The translations under genes were made by a program, and so were the position numbers. A stretch of 64,000 nt of DNA from Thereva unica (lineage: Eukaryota > Arthropoda > Insecta > Diptera > Therevidae). The stretch is taken from contig OX465286.1 of NCBI GenBank assembly GCA_949987705.1, positions 18,427,676 through 18,491,675 on the forward strand, read 5' to 3'. The notes under the pieces were generated by a model. The model was not told the origin of the DNA. It saw nothing but the letters and a program-made list of their open reading frames with translations, and searched no databases. Positions 10,434 through 20,059 of this stretch are shown piece after piece (the stretch's first letter is position 1; each line of letters starts with the position of its first letter).

Positions 10434-13400
10434 ATGAAGAGCACATTGCAACAACAGGATGTCTGTCAGGCACAATTGGCACAGACAATTTCCAATTATA
10501 AAAAGACTTCGAAACACAGGCGTACACCGGGTTATCTCAAGGGCAAGATAGACAGTATCAAATTGATAGCAGAAAGGTTCAACAACAACCATCTAGAAAT
10601 AGGGGCAGCTGATTTAAGCAACATAAAGGATGGAAAACTTGAATCTGCTGTAACAGAATACTTGGCAGGTGAAAAGTTTCTGGAATTCGAAGAGGCATAT
10701 TCCGAATTTCTGGGAGACCTTCAAGACGCATTGAGTGCCTGCAACCCACAACCAACTACACCAACCCAGCATAGTACATTCATTGGGGAACAGTCAGGTT
10801 CACCAAGGGCTATAGTTAAACTTCCAACGCTGGAGATTCCGAAGTTTGACGGCCAGTACTCATCATGGAGAACGTTCCATGATAGATATGTATCCTTGAT
10901 ACATAATGAAGACCGCTTGATGCCGGTCGATAAGCTGCATTACCTTAAGAGTAGTCTCACGGGAGAGGCCCGGAGAGATTTGGATTCATTTGACATGACT
11001 TCAGAGAATTATGAAGCAGCATGGCAATTGTTATGCAAGCGGTACAACAAAAGGAGATTATTAATATATGCCCAGTTGAAATTGCTATTTAATAGCACTC
11101 CTATAAGAACAGAGTCATATAAGGAGTTACGAGCCTTGGTAGACGAGCTGCATCGCATAAGGCATGCACTACAAGTACTCAAGGTCAGCATTTTAGATTG
11201 GGATCCCATATTTGTTTATGTGACGGCACAGAGGCTACCAGAAAAAACTCGTCACATGTGGGAACAACTGATTGCGAAGTCCGACGAGCTACCGGCGCTT
11301 AAGGACCTAACCAAGTTTTTAGAAGAAAGACATAGAAGTCTAGAAGCAATCAAAGATGACAATAGTCATAGGTTCAATAAGGAAAGTCGCAAACCAGAAA
11401 GGGTGCGGAATGAGAGCAACAGCTATCACACCCATCAGGAAAGCGTCAATTCAAGGAAGGACTGTACGAAGACGAACGATCAAAGATCCAGAAGATTACA
11501 ATGTCCCATGTGTAAGAAAGAGCATTTTCTAGCACAGTGCAGCTCCTTCAAAGCATTATCCAACACAGAGAGAGGGCGTTGGGTAAAATCAAAGGGATTA
11601 TGCTTCAATTGCTTTAAACAGCATTACTGCAGAAGCTGTACAAGCAATAACAGATGTCCGATATGCAGAAGAAAGCATCATCTGTTAATACATACAGATA
11701 ATGAAAGCGAGCCAGAAGTTAGTGAGCAACAATCAACACCTGTGGATCAAAGAGAGCCGGTTGTAACAAATTGTAATTGTAACATCCATAAGACTCAATC
11801 AATGCTAGCTACAGCCCTGGTCACAGTGAAGGACCAACACGGAAATAGCCTAGTGTTGCGAGCTCTCATTGACCCAGGGTCACAGAGCTCGTTTATAACA
11901 GAGTCAGCATATCAGTCATTGCAACCAGAAGTCACTCCAACCGCATTACAAGTCAAAGGGCTGCAGTCGGTACCAGTAGCGACATCAAAGAAGCTGGCAC
12001 ACCTCACGCTTGTATCTAGGTCACGAGCGAAATACGAAAGGAAGATACAAACGTATGTAATAAAGAATATAGCCAACAAGTTCCCACCAAAACGGATAAA
12101 CAGTAGAGGTTGGTCATGTCTTAAAGGGTTGGAACTCGCCGACCCAGACTTCGCAACTCCAGGGCGCATTGACTTATTACTTGGAGTGAATGTATATGCA
12201 GATATACTTAAGAAAGGATTGCGCAAAGGACCCAAAGGAATGTTCGTGATGTTAAAGACAAGCTTGGGATGGATTCTTTTCGGAAGGGGACCAACAGTTC
12301 CAGAGCAGGGAAAAAATGTTAGTTTCTCTGCATTCACAGTTCAGAAGAATGATGAATTAGATCTTCATGAACAACTCAAAAGCTTTTGGGAGCAAGAAGA
12401 AATGCCCCCAGCAAAGGTATTGACGAGCGAGGAAGAATATTGCAAGAGGTTCTACGACGATACCACTAAGCGCCTATCTGATGGTCGATACGTAGTAAGG
12501 ATACCATTCAAGAACGATAGATCGCCTAACCTAGGGACTTCTAGGAATCAAGCATTGTCAAGGCTGAAACAAGTGGAACATAAGTTGGCACAGAAGCCTG
12601 ACTTAAGGAAACCATATCAGCAATGCCTACAAGAATATAAGGACTTGGGTCATATGAAGGCTAAAAATCCACATGAAGGGAATAGATATTATATGCCGCA
12701 CCATGCCATGGTTAAAGAAAGTACCACGACAAAGGTACGGGTAGTGTTCGACGCGTCCGCAAAAAGCTCAAATGGGCAAAATCTAAATGAACAGATGTTA
12801 ACAGGTCCAACACTCCAGCCAAAGTTATTTTCGACGTTACTTAAATGGAGAAAATTCCGATATGGAATGGCAGCCGTGAAGGAACGCATTTACAAGTGTG
12901 TGAAATGCACAAGGTATCGGGCATCGAAGCCACAACAGATAATGGGAGAGCTCCCCAGTGCAAGGGTGACCCGAGCTCATCCCTTCGAGAACGTTGGCAT
13001 AGACTACGCAGGGCCGTATGATTTAAAGATGTCAAAGCACAAGGGGTCAAAGATATACAAAGGATACTTTTGTATTTTTATATGCATGACGACTAAAGCA
13101 ATGCATATTGAGGTAGCATCAGACTTATCCACTGAAGCATTTCTTGCGGCTCTGAGGAGATTCATGGGGCGCAGAGGTCAGTGCCGAAACATATATTCGG
13201 ACAATGGCACGAATTTCGTTGGAGCCAACAGACAAATACAAAGCCAATTAAGGAAGGCTATAAAAAGCGCAGCAAATGAAGCTGCAGCAGAGTTAGCCAA
13301 TAATGAAATACATTGGCATTTTAATCCCCCTGCAGCCCCACATTTTGGAGGGCTTTGGGAAGCAGGGGTGAAAAGAGTAAAACATCACCTGAAAAGGGCT

Positions 13401-13895
13401 GTGGGTGATAAAATACTAACATTTGAGGAGTTGAATACGCTGCTCATCCAAATAGAATCCTGTTTGAATTCTCGACCATTGTGTCTTTTGTCAGCAGATC
13501 CATCAAATCTGGAAATACTTACCCCTGGACATTTCTTAATTGGCAGACATATGAAGGCCATACCGGAACCAGAGGAAACCGGAAAAAGTGTTGGATACAC
13601 GGACAGGTGGAGACAAATACAACAAAGTCTTCAACGTTTTTGGAAGCAATGGTCGAACGAATACTTACTACAATTACAGCAACGGACAAAATGGAAGACC
13701 AAACAAACCAACTTGAAAGTTGGGCAAGTTGTTATAATTATGGATAACAACAGGCAACCTAGTCAATGGCCCTTAGGTCTGATACTAGAAACCCATCCTG
13801 GAGCAGATGGACAAGTGAGGGTAGCCACCGTCAAAACTAGCACGAGCACCTTCAAAAGACCTATTAACAAACTTTGTCCAATGTCAGCATGTTAA
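10434..13895 (+). CDS. BEL/Pao Gag-Pol polyprotein lacking the RT core and RNase H (1153 aa)
   Basis: A single uninterrupted frame from ATG 10434, 107 bp after the primer site. Gag has a DUF1759-type region (about residues 135-310, FDGQYSSWRTFHDRY). Zinc knuckles start at Cys357 (CPMCKKEHFLAQC), Cys390 and Cys408. A DUF1758-type protease has LIDPGSQSS at Asp480. The RT N-terminal part reaches VRVVFDAS (768) and FRYGMAA. At residue 815 the frame jumps directly to the second half of the integrase zinc domain (CVKC at 822, with the upstream His pair absent), then the integrase core with Asp857, Asp923 and Glu976, then a DUF5641-like tail. Family members usually have about 1700-1800 residues, so some 600-700 appear lost without a frameshift. 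Capsid, protease and integrase could still be made; reverse transcription must come from another copy. The long intact frame suggests recent deletion or selection to keep it. Confidence 0.93.
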   Translation: MKSTLQQQDVCQAQLAQTISNYKKTSKHRRTPGYLKGKIDSIKLIAERFNNNHLEIGAADLSNIKDGKLESAVTEYLAGEKFLEFEEAYSEFLGDLQDALSACNPQPTTPTQHSTFIGEQSGSPRAIVKLPTLEIPKFDGQYSSWRTFHDRYVSLIHNEDRLMPVDKLHYLKSSLTGEARRDLDSFDMTSENYEAAWQLLCKRYNKRRLLIYAQLKLLFNSTPIRTESYKELRALVDELHRIRHALQVLKVSILDWDPIFVYVTAQRLPEKTRHMWEQLIAKSDELPALKDLTKFLEERHRSLEAIKDDNSHRFNKESRKPERVRNESNSYHTHQESVNSRKDCTKTNDQRSRRLQCPMCKKEHFLAQCSSFKALSNTERGRWVKSKGLCFNCFKQHYCRSCTSNNRCPICRRKHHLLIHTDNESEPEVSEQQSTPVDQREPVVTNCNCNIHKTQSMLATALVTVKDQHGNSLVLRALIDPGSQSSFITESAYQSLQPEVTPTALQVKGLQSVPVATSKKLAHLTLVSRSRAKYERKIQTYVIKNIANKFPPKRINSRGWSCLKGLELADPDFATPGRIDLLLGVNVYADILKKGLRKGPKGMFVMLKTSLGWILFGRGPTVPEQGKNVSFSAFTVQKNDELDLHEQLKSFWEQEEMPPAKVLTSEEEYCKRFYDDTTKRLSDGRYVVRIPFKNDRSPNLGTSRNQALSRLKQVEHKLAQKPDLRKPYQQCLQEYKDLGHMKAKNPHEGNRYYMPHHAMVKESTTTKVRVVFDASAKSSNGQNLNEQMLTGPTLQPKLFSTLLKWRKFRYGMAAVKERIYKCVKCTRYRASKPQQIMGELPSARVTRAHPFENVGIDYAGPYDLKMSKHKGSKIYKGYFCIFICMTTKAMHIEVASDLSTEAFLAALRRFMGRRGQCRNIYSDNGTNFVGANRQIQSQLRKAIKSAANEAAAELANNEIHWHFNPPAAPHFGGLWEAGVKRVKHHLKRAVGDKILTFEELNTLLIQIESCLNSRPLCLLSADPSNLEILTPGHFLIGRHMKAIPEPEETGKSVGYTDRWRQIQQSLQRFWKQWSNEYLLQLQQRTKWKTKQTNLKVGQVVIIMDNNRQPSQWPLGLILETHPGADGQVRVATVKTSTSTFKRPINKLCPMSAC

Positions 13896-14292
13896 ATGAA
13901 GTGTACATGTCGTCCGTTCAAATCTATGTTTAAGTTAAGAAACATGAACTTGTAGTAACAATAGGTGTGTTCCAGAACTTGAAGGTATTAGCTTTCTATT
14001 AGCTTTACTTTCTCATGCGAGAAAAAACTGGGAAATTTTTATATCCCTTCGTGCAAGGATTAGCAAGGGGATTTTCGGTCCGGCAATTTCTTACAAGTTG
14101 CCAATTGACATTTTGCTACCACCTTTTGATTTGCGAGTGCTAGCCCAAAAAAGTGTTGCGTTAATTTCTGGAGTTTTGTCAAAGTTATCCCACTATTCAA
14201 GTAAGCTTTTGCCCAACAAGTTTTTACATGAAAAGTACTGGAACAAAAATATTAAATTTATTATTTCAGCGATACTAAAAACGAAGATAATT

Positions 14293-14592
14293 ATGTCAAA
14301 TAGAGCTGAAACAATTGGCAAAGAGCTCGGCGCACAAGAGCGACCCGTAGCCAACGTCAGCGCTGCATCCTCTTGTTTAGAAAACAAGAAGTATTATATG
14401 ACGACCCAGGATGGGACGCCATTTACTATTACCTACAACCAGCTTCAAGCCATTCCATATGACACAATCCGCAAGTCAAAACGACATCGGTACACGGTCA
14501 AATTAGGGCACAACCGAATTGTGAAGCTGAAATTGAAAGGAACCAAAATATTCTGGTACAATTACTCCGAAAAAACAGTGAATACCAAGTGA
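14293..14592 (+). CDS. Small accessory ORF between BEL pol and the 3' LTR (99 aa from ATG)
   Basis: I do not recognise this protein. The frame is open from 14098 but its first ATG is at 14293 (MSNRAETIGKELG). The C-terminal half is strongly basic (RKSKRHRYTVKLG...RIVKLKLKG) with Tyr-rich flanks, which could bind nucleic acid. There is no signal peptide or membrane segment after the ATG, so it does not look like an envelope protein. Splice-like signals surround it: an acceptor-like TTATTTCAG ends at 14269, 23 bp before the ATG, a donor-like GTAAGC starts at 14201, and an acceptor-like TTTCTTACAAG ends at 14097. Splicing 14201-14269 (69 nt) keeps the frame. It may be expressed from a spliced subgenomic RNA, but this is inference. 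Confidence 0.55.
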   Translation: MSNRAETIGKELGAQERPVANVSAASSCLENKKYYMTTQDGTPFTITYNQLQAIPYDTIRKSKRHRYTVKLGHNRIVKLKLKGTKIFWYNYSEKTVNTK

Positions 14593-14770
14593 TTAGGGAC
14601 AAAAGCAATAAGAATTATATAAAAAACATGAATTTTAGAAAATAAATCTATTGAATTAAACAAATCTACACACGAAGGAATATAATAAAAATAAACATTA
14701 AAAATTGAACTAAAACTAAAACTAAAAGTTTCATTACACAAAATAAATTGTGTTGATGCGATCCATCAAC

Positions 14771-14782
14771 AAGGGGGGAGAA
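14771..14782 (+). promoter_or_regulatory. Polypurine tract of the BEL element
   Basis: AAGGGGGGAGAA lies immediately before the 3' LTR and would prime plus-strand DNA synthesis. Confidence 0.8.
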
Positions 14783-16242
14783 TGTTTTGACCTGCAAAAC
14801 AAAATACTTGTTAAAAAATGAATTAAAAAATAAATGAAAGAAAGTTACCTGTTTTTAACCAGTTCTACCAGCAGGCTCCTTAAATTAAAAGAAATGCCTA
14901 AAAATACAAAATTAATAATAAAAAACACAAAACATACTTACCTCCGATATTCAAAATAAATAAAAACAAAAAAATGTCAATTTGACTACTGTCAAAAATT
15001 GACAGCGTGTAAACGCAGTATAAACACGATCCACAAAAATGGAATGTGGAAAACGGCATGAATAATTTGCAAAAAACTGCAAGAAAAATTCTCCCACCCA
15101 GCGCCACCATCCAGCACCAGGAAGAAGATGCTGGATAAAGCTATCGAGTTTGGGTCAGAATTTTTAATCTTCTTTGGACTTTACGCCGAGAAGGTTAGCT
15201 GGCGATATTTAGGATTTTCTCCGAATATCGTTTGTTAGGGAATTTAGATAGTTGGTTGGTTTTTCGCCGCTGACTTTTGTGTTAGTTTAGCCACATAATT
15301 GTTGTTAGTTTTTCAGGTGACGGTTTAAATTTATTAATTCTACGAGATAGAGAATTTCAGTGGAAATTATAGGAAATAATTTCTTTTACGAAACTGGGAT
15401 TCAAATAAGTTCAATAGAAATTATATTGGATAAATTCTTTTACGAAATTGAACTTATTTAGATAAATTTTTAGAATCTCAATTGAAATTATACGAGATAA
15501 TTTCTTCTACGATATTGAGATTCGAACAAATTCAATTGAAATTATATGGGATAATTTCTTCTACGGAATTGAATTTGTTTTGAGTATATTGTATATAGAC
15601 GTCACACACGGCCACAGATAGAGTTTCAAGTAGATTTTTACTCGCGGTAATTTCTTTTACAACATTGAAACTCAGGCAAGGTCAATAGAAATTATATGAG
15701 ATAATTTCTACTACGAAATTGACCTTATAGTAGCTGAAAAACTTACGTGCTAGTTGAAAGTCAATTAAGATTCAATCAAAGTTCGCCCAGGGTAGATTGA
15801 ATTAATTGGCAGATTGATTACGTTGGATATTACCCCGCGTTAATCACGAGGTTTCATTTGGGACATATAACGTCTTCGCAAATAAACCAGCACGAGCAAC
15901 AAGGCTAAACAATAAATACTGAGGAGACCAAGGCCGAAAAGGATTTAGAAGGAAGTCCACCTGAGAATCCACAAGGCGACTGGAGAACAACAGGGGAAAG
16001 GAAAATAGGTTTAAGAATATTTGGAGTAAAGAAATTAAATAAAGATTGACATATAAAAATAAGTTAAAGTTAATTAGATTTTGTAAGATTTAGGAGAGAA
16101 TATATTTGTATTAAACGAACCAAGCCTCTTTTATTTAGAGCAGCCGGCACCTATCCTATACGTCATCTATTTTTTAATTATTACGACGATCACCTCCTAA
16201 TACCTGGTCTTTGATCGGCATTAGGAAAGTGACGCCGTAACA
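14783..16242 (+). repeat. 3' LTR of the BEL/Pao element, with the hairpin array
   Basis: A direct copy of 8848-10307, offset +5935, the same length (1460 bp) and identical by eye except A15071 versus G9136. The hairpin series lies at 15352-15810 and the AATAAA at 16038-16043. Directly after it comes ATCAC, the right copy of the target duplication. Confidence 0.95.
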
Positions 16243-19200
16243 ATCACTCCTACTGCGCCGTAATAATTCCTTGGCCGTCTTAGGGGACGGCACTGGAAGG
16301 AACCGCATAGAGTTGGCCAGTCCAGGAGCGGACCTCCAGCGTTCAATATGTTTCATCAAAGTCCCATCGGCCAGGGCCCTTTGCAGCAAGCTGGACGGTG
16401 CCCCAACAGCCGGCTCTGGACCAATGAATTCTAAATCAGAGCCCTGTTTAGCCAGGGCATCCGCACTTTCATTGCCTTCGAAGCCCCGGTGACCCGGGAC
16501 CCAGACAAGTGTAATTTGATTGAGAACGCCCAACTCATGAAGAGCACGTTGGCAGTCCCAAACTAATTTCGACTTGGTCCTACGGGACCTTATCGCTCTA
16601 ATTGCCGCTTGGCCATCAGAGAAGATAAAAATCCGTTTATTTTGGTAGGCCCTTCTTAAGTTCTCATGAGTGCATGCCAGAATAGCGTACACCTCTGCTT
16701 GAAAGACAGTTGCCAGAGTGCCTAGACTTATAGCCTTGCTGAATCTGGGACTTTCACTCCAGATTCCGGCGCCTACACCTGTCTCCGTTTTAGAGCCATC
16801 CGTGCACCATACTAGCCCGCCCGGCAAAACTTTAGGAAAAGTCCAGGTAAGCCTTTCCTGTATATGTACAGAAGGTTGCTTAAATTTTGAGATTTTATAG
16901 GGCATGCCGTCCGATAGCATCTCCGCTTCCGGAATCTCTTCTATGATGTTGATTATTATAGAATGTCCTCGCCCAAGACCAGCGCCCAAGTAACCATTCG
17001 CTTTCAGCCGCAGCGCCGCGTTTATGGCGGACTTCTCTACCTCAAGGTGGAGGGGTACCAAATTGAGAGTCTCCAGCGCTGCCGTTGGGGAAGTGCGGAT
17101 GGCCCCAGTGATGGAGAGGCAAGCCATTCTTTGAATTTTGCTTAAAATGGTTATGGAACCCTTAAGCTTCGTTCTGTGCCACCAAACTAAAGCTCCATAA
17201 GTTACCATGGGTCTTATGATGGTGGTGTATATCCAGTACATGGTTTTCGGTTGCAAACCCCAGGTGGAACCACAAGCTCTGCGGCAAGCCCACAGGGATC
17301 TGCGCGTTCTACACATCAGAGTGTCCATATGCTGTTTCCAGTTGAGCTTGGCATCTAGCGTCACTCCTAAATATTTGGCTTGTTGTGAAAAGCCTATAGT
17401 TCTGCCCGCGAATGTAGGTTCCCAAATTCCCGGTAGTGATCGTTTCCTGGTGAAAGGAACTAGAATCGTTTTGTCGGGATTCACTTTTAGACCTACGCTC
17501 TCGCACCAGCTAGAGACCAGATCAAGTGCCTGCTGCAGGTGCCTTGACAGGGCGCCTTCAGATTCACCTGTAACCTTGGGCGAAAATGTTTCGACCGTGG
17601 AGCAGCTCGAGGAGTTCATCTACGACAAGGCACCAGAGAAGTGGAGATAAAACTCCTCCCTGCGGGCAGCTTCTTGCTATAGTGCCCTCCAGAGACCCCT
17701 CAGCATGAGAAACAATTAGTTTGCGAGTTCTCAGCATAGAGTCAATCCAGTTGCAGAAAGTGCTACTTAGACTGTGTCTACTTAGAGCCTTAGCTATAGT
17801 GTCAAAGGATGTGTTGTCAAAGGCTCCCTCGATATCGAGGAAGGCCGTCAGCGCAACTCCTTTGTTTAGAGCTGCATGTTCAAGTCTGAGCACCAGATTG
17901 TGCAGTGCTGTCTCAGTAGACTTGCCCGCCTGGTACGCATGCTGATAGGAGCTTAGTGGTTGGCTTTGAAGATAAGTTTCCCTTATCGCCCGGTCGACAA
18001 TTTTCTCCATTGTCTTTAAGGCAAAAGACGAGAGACTTATCGGCCTGAAAGATTTAGTCAAGGTGTAACCCGAACGCCCTGGCTTAGGTATAAATGTTAT
18101 GTTGACGTTCCTCCAGGCGGATGGGATGTAGCCATGTGCGAAGGAAGCCCTAAATAATTTGCATAATAAGGGAGTGACTAGGTCGCAGCCCTCCTGTAGC
18201 AAAATGGGATAGATTCCGTCTGCTCCAGGGGACTTGTATGGTTTGAACGATCTAATCGCCTCCCTAATAGCTTCATGGTTGAACAAGGTATTTGCTTTTG
18301 TCCAGGCGGCTTTGGACACTTTAGAAAGTTGGCCTGTTCGCTGCCCAGCAGAAGTTGTGTTCTCTTTTGAATAAATGGTTGTGCCTGGGAAATGTGCCTG
18401 GAGCAATATTATCAAGGTTTCTTCCCTAGACTGTGTGAAAGAGCCATCGGTTCTCCTGATGGATCCAAGGTCTACCGACAAGCCCTTTGATAAAGCTTTA
18501 TTGATTTTTGCTGAGTCTCGAATGTCTTCGACACTCTTGCAGAAATTCCTCCAGCTATTTCTTTTTGCTCGTCTGATCGTCCTGTTATAGCTGGTTAGCG
18601 AGCTTTTAAGACTCTCCCAGTTGCCGCTCTTCTTAGCTGCGTTGAACAGTTTCCTCGTAGCGGATCTTAACTTGGAGAGCTCGTTATTCCACCATGGAGT
18701 TTTCCTATTACGCGTCCTCATCAGAACAGGGCAGTTATTGTTGTAAGCAGCAGTAACCGCCTCCGTAAAGAAGTCCGCGGATAGTTCTACATCCATCGTA
18801 GATTTGATTGAGTGCATGGAACCCTTCAATATGCTACTGAGTTCGGCCCGAAAGTCTGTCCAGTTCGTATATCTAGGATTCCTGTATGTACTCACATTTT
18901 CCAAAGACTCACCCACCATAAAGTAAATGTGTCTATGGTCTTAGCACGATGGCTCATCTGAGACCCGCCAGTCACTCACGTAAGTGGCAACTTGTTGAGT
19001 AGCTAGCGTGATGTCTATAACCTCACGTCTCCTACGGTTGTCGAAGGTAGGATCTGTGCCGCGATTTAATATGTCCAGGTTAGTAGTTAAAAGGTAATCA
19101 AAAAGGTATTCACCCCTCTTGTTCACTCCACTGCTACCCCAGGCATCATGATGGGCGTTCGCATCCCATCCTACGATGATCTGCAGACCGCTCCTGTTAG

Positions 19201-19729
19201 AGTGTCCCACGATATCCTTCAATTCTTTGGACGGTGGTGGGTCTCTGGAGTCATAGGGGAGGTATGCCGAACATAAAGTAATCATGCTCTTGCTGCCCCC
19301 CCCCCTGTTAATCTGTATCATCACCACTGCCAGGTCTCTCGACGATTTATCTGTGAGAGGAAAGCAGTTAGTGTTTTTATTGTAAACTACACAGGTCCGA
19401 GGGTCGCCGACCACATCACTGCATGCAATGCTGTAGCCGGTTGCCCGCAAGCCTTGTATAGCACCGTTATTTACCCATGGCTCCTGTACAAGAGCCACGT
19501 CGATAGCTTGGGTGGCCAGCACCCTGCAAAGGACTGCAGAGGCAGCCCTACTGTGTTGCAGGTTGCACTGTACCACCCGCATCCTGAGGCTGTTCCCGCT
19601 GTTGTGAGCCAGCAGGAGTCTCCTTTTTTGAGCCAATCTCCTTGACTCTAATCCGTCCGAAGCCGTAGAATAGGGACATGCCCTGCTCTTTAAGCTGCGT
19701 GAGCGCCCTCTCGTCAATGCTATGGGCAA
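16243..19729 (-). pseudogene. LINE-1A ORF2: endonuclease, RT, RNase H (broken)
   Basis: On the minus strand the order is APE-type endonuclease (from about 19580; MRVVQCNLQHSRA, LVQEPWVNNG, GWDANAHHDAWGS, then IDITLA), RT (about 18900-17560; GADGIYPILL, SFRPISLSSF, FLDIEGAFDN, PQGGVLSPLLW) and RNase H (about 16810-16450; WCTDGSKTETG, FQAEVYAILAC, IFSDGQAAI, WVPGHRGFEGNESAD). The tail continues at 8847 across the BEL insertion. Damage includes a stop codon at 18941-18943 just after the endonuclease, and a small deletion with frameshift at about 17570 that removes the catalytic ADD of the RT box (the sequence goes from Gly-Tyr straight to TGESEG). The domain set fits I/R1/LOA-type LINEs; I lean to LOA but cannot prove it. 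It cannot make active RT. Confidence 0.9.
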
Positions 19730-20050
19730 GAGTTTGACCGTTCTGGTCCACCTTCCTGCCCATCAGTTGCCAAGAGGTCACTTCAATTGGCTGGTTCTGT
19801 ACTTCCAGCCTGCAGAGCACCTGTTCCGGTTCCCTAACATCGTTAGGAACCCAGAACGTGATTCGCTTGTATTTGGGAAGGTCCTTTTCCTCAATTACTC
19901 TGAGGTTGGCCCCTTCCCACAACTGAAGCCTGGTGACAGCATTTGTCAACCATTGGCTGGTGGGTTCGTTGGCGCAGGTGATCTTAATGAGACCCCCTGC
20001 CGCCCTTGCACCCAAAAACTGAGGCGGACAATCGCCTTTACGACTTTTGT
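19548..20050 (-). pseudogene. LINE-1A ORF1 C-terminal fragment (DUF4780-like)
   Basis: The minus-strand frame overlaps the start of ORF2 and ends at 19548. The stretch around CPPQFLGARAAGG, LIKITCANEPTSQWL and RITFWVPND resembles the DUF4780 domain found in ORF1 proteins of some insect LINEs. It would bind the element RNA. The N-terminal half is missing: similarity fades near 20050, where sequence of the opposite-strand LINE begins, so the element is 5' truncated or rearranged here. The frame stays open to 20243, but that part probably belongs to the neighbour. Confidence 0.65.
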
Positions 20051-20059
20051 CTACCTCAG

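Larger units (their letters stand above)
8848..16242 (+). mobile_element. BEL/Pao LTR retrotransposon, complete ends, internally deleted, very young
   Basis: A 7395-bp element with two 1460-bp direct LTRs and a 5-bp target duplication ATCAC (8843-8847 and 16243-16247). It has a primer site, one long gag-pol frame, a second small ORF and a polypurine tract. Removing the element and one ATCAC restores the reading frame of the host LINE across the gap. The LTRs differ at only one position that I could find (G9136 versus A15071), so the insertion is recent. The RT core and RNase H are missing in frame, so the copy is probably non-autonomous. Confidence 0.95.
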
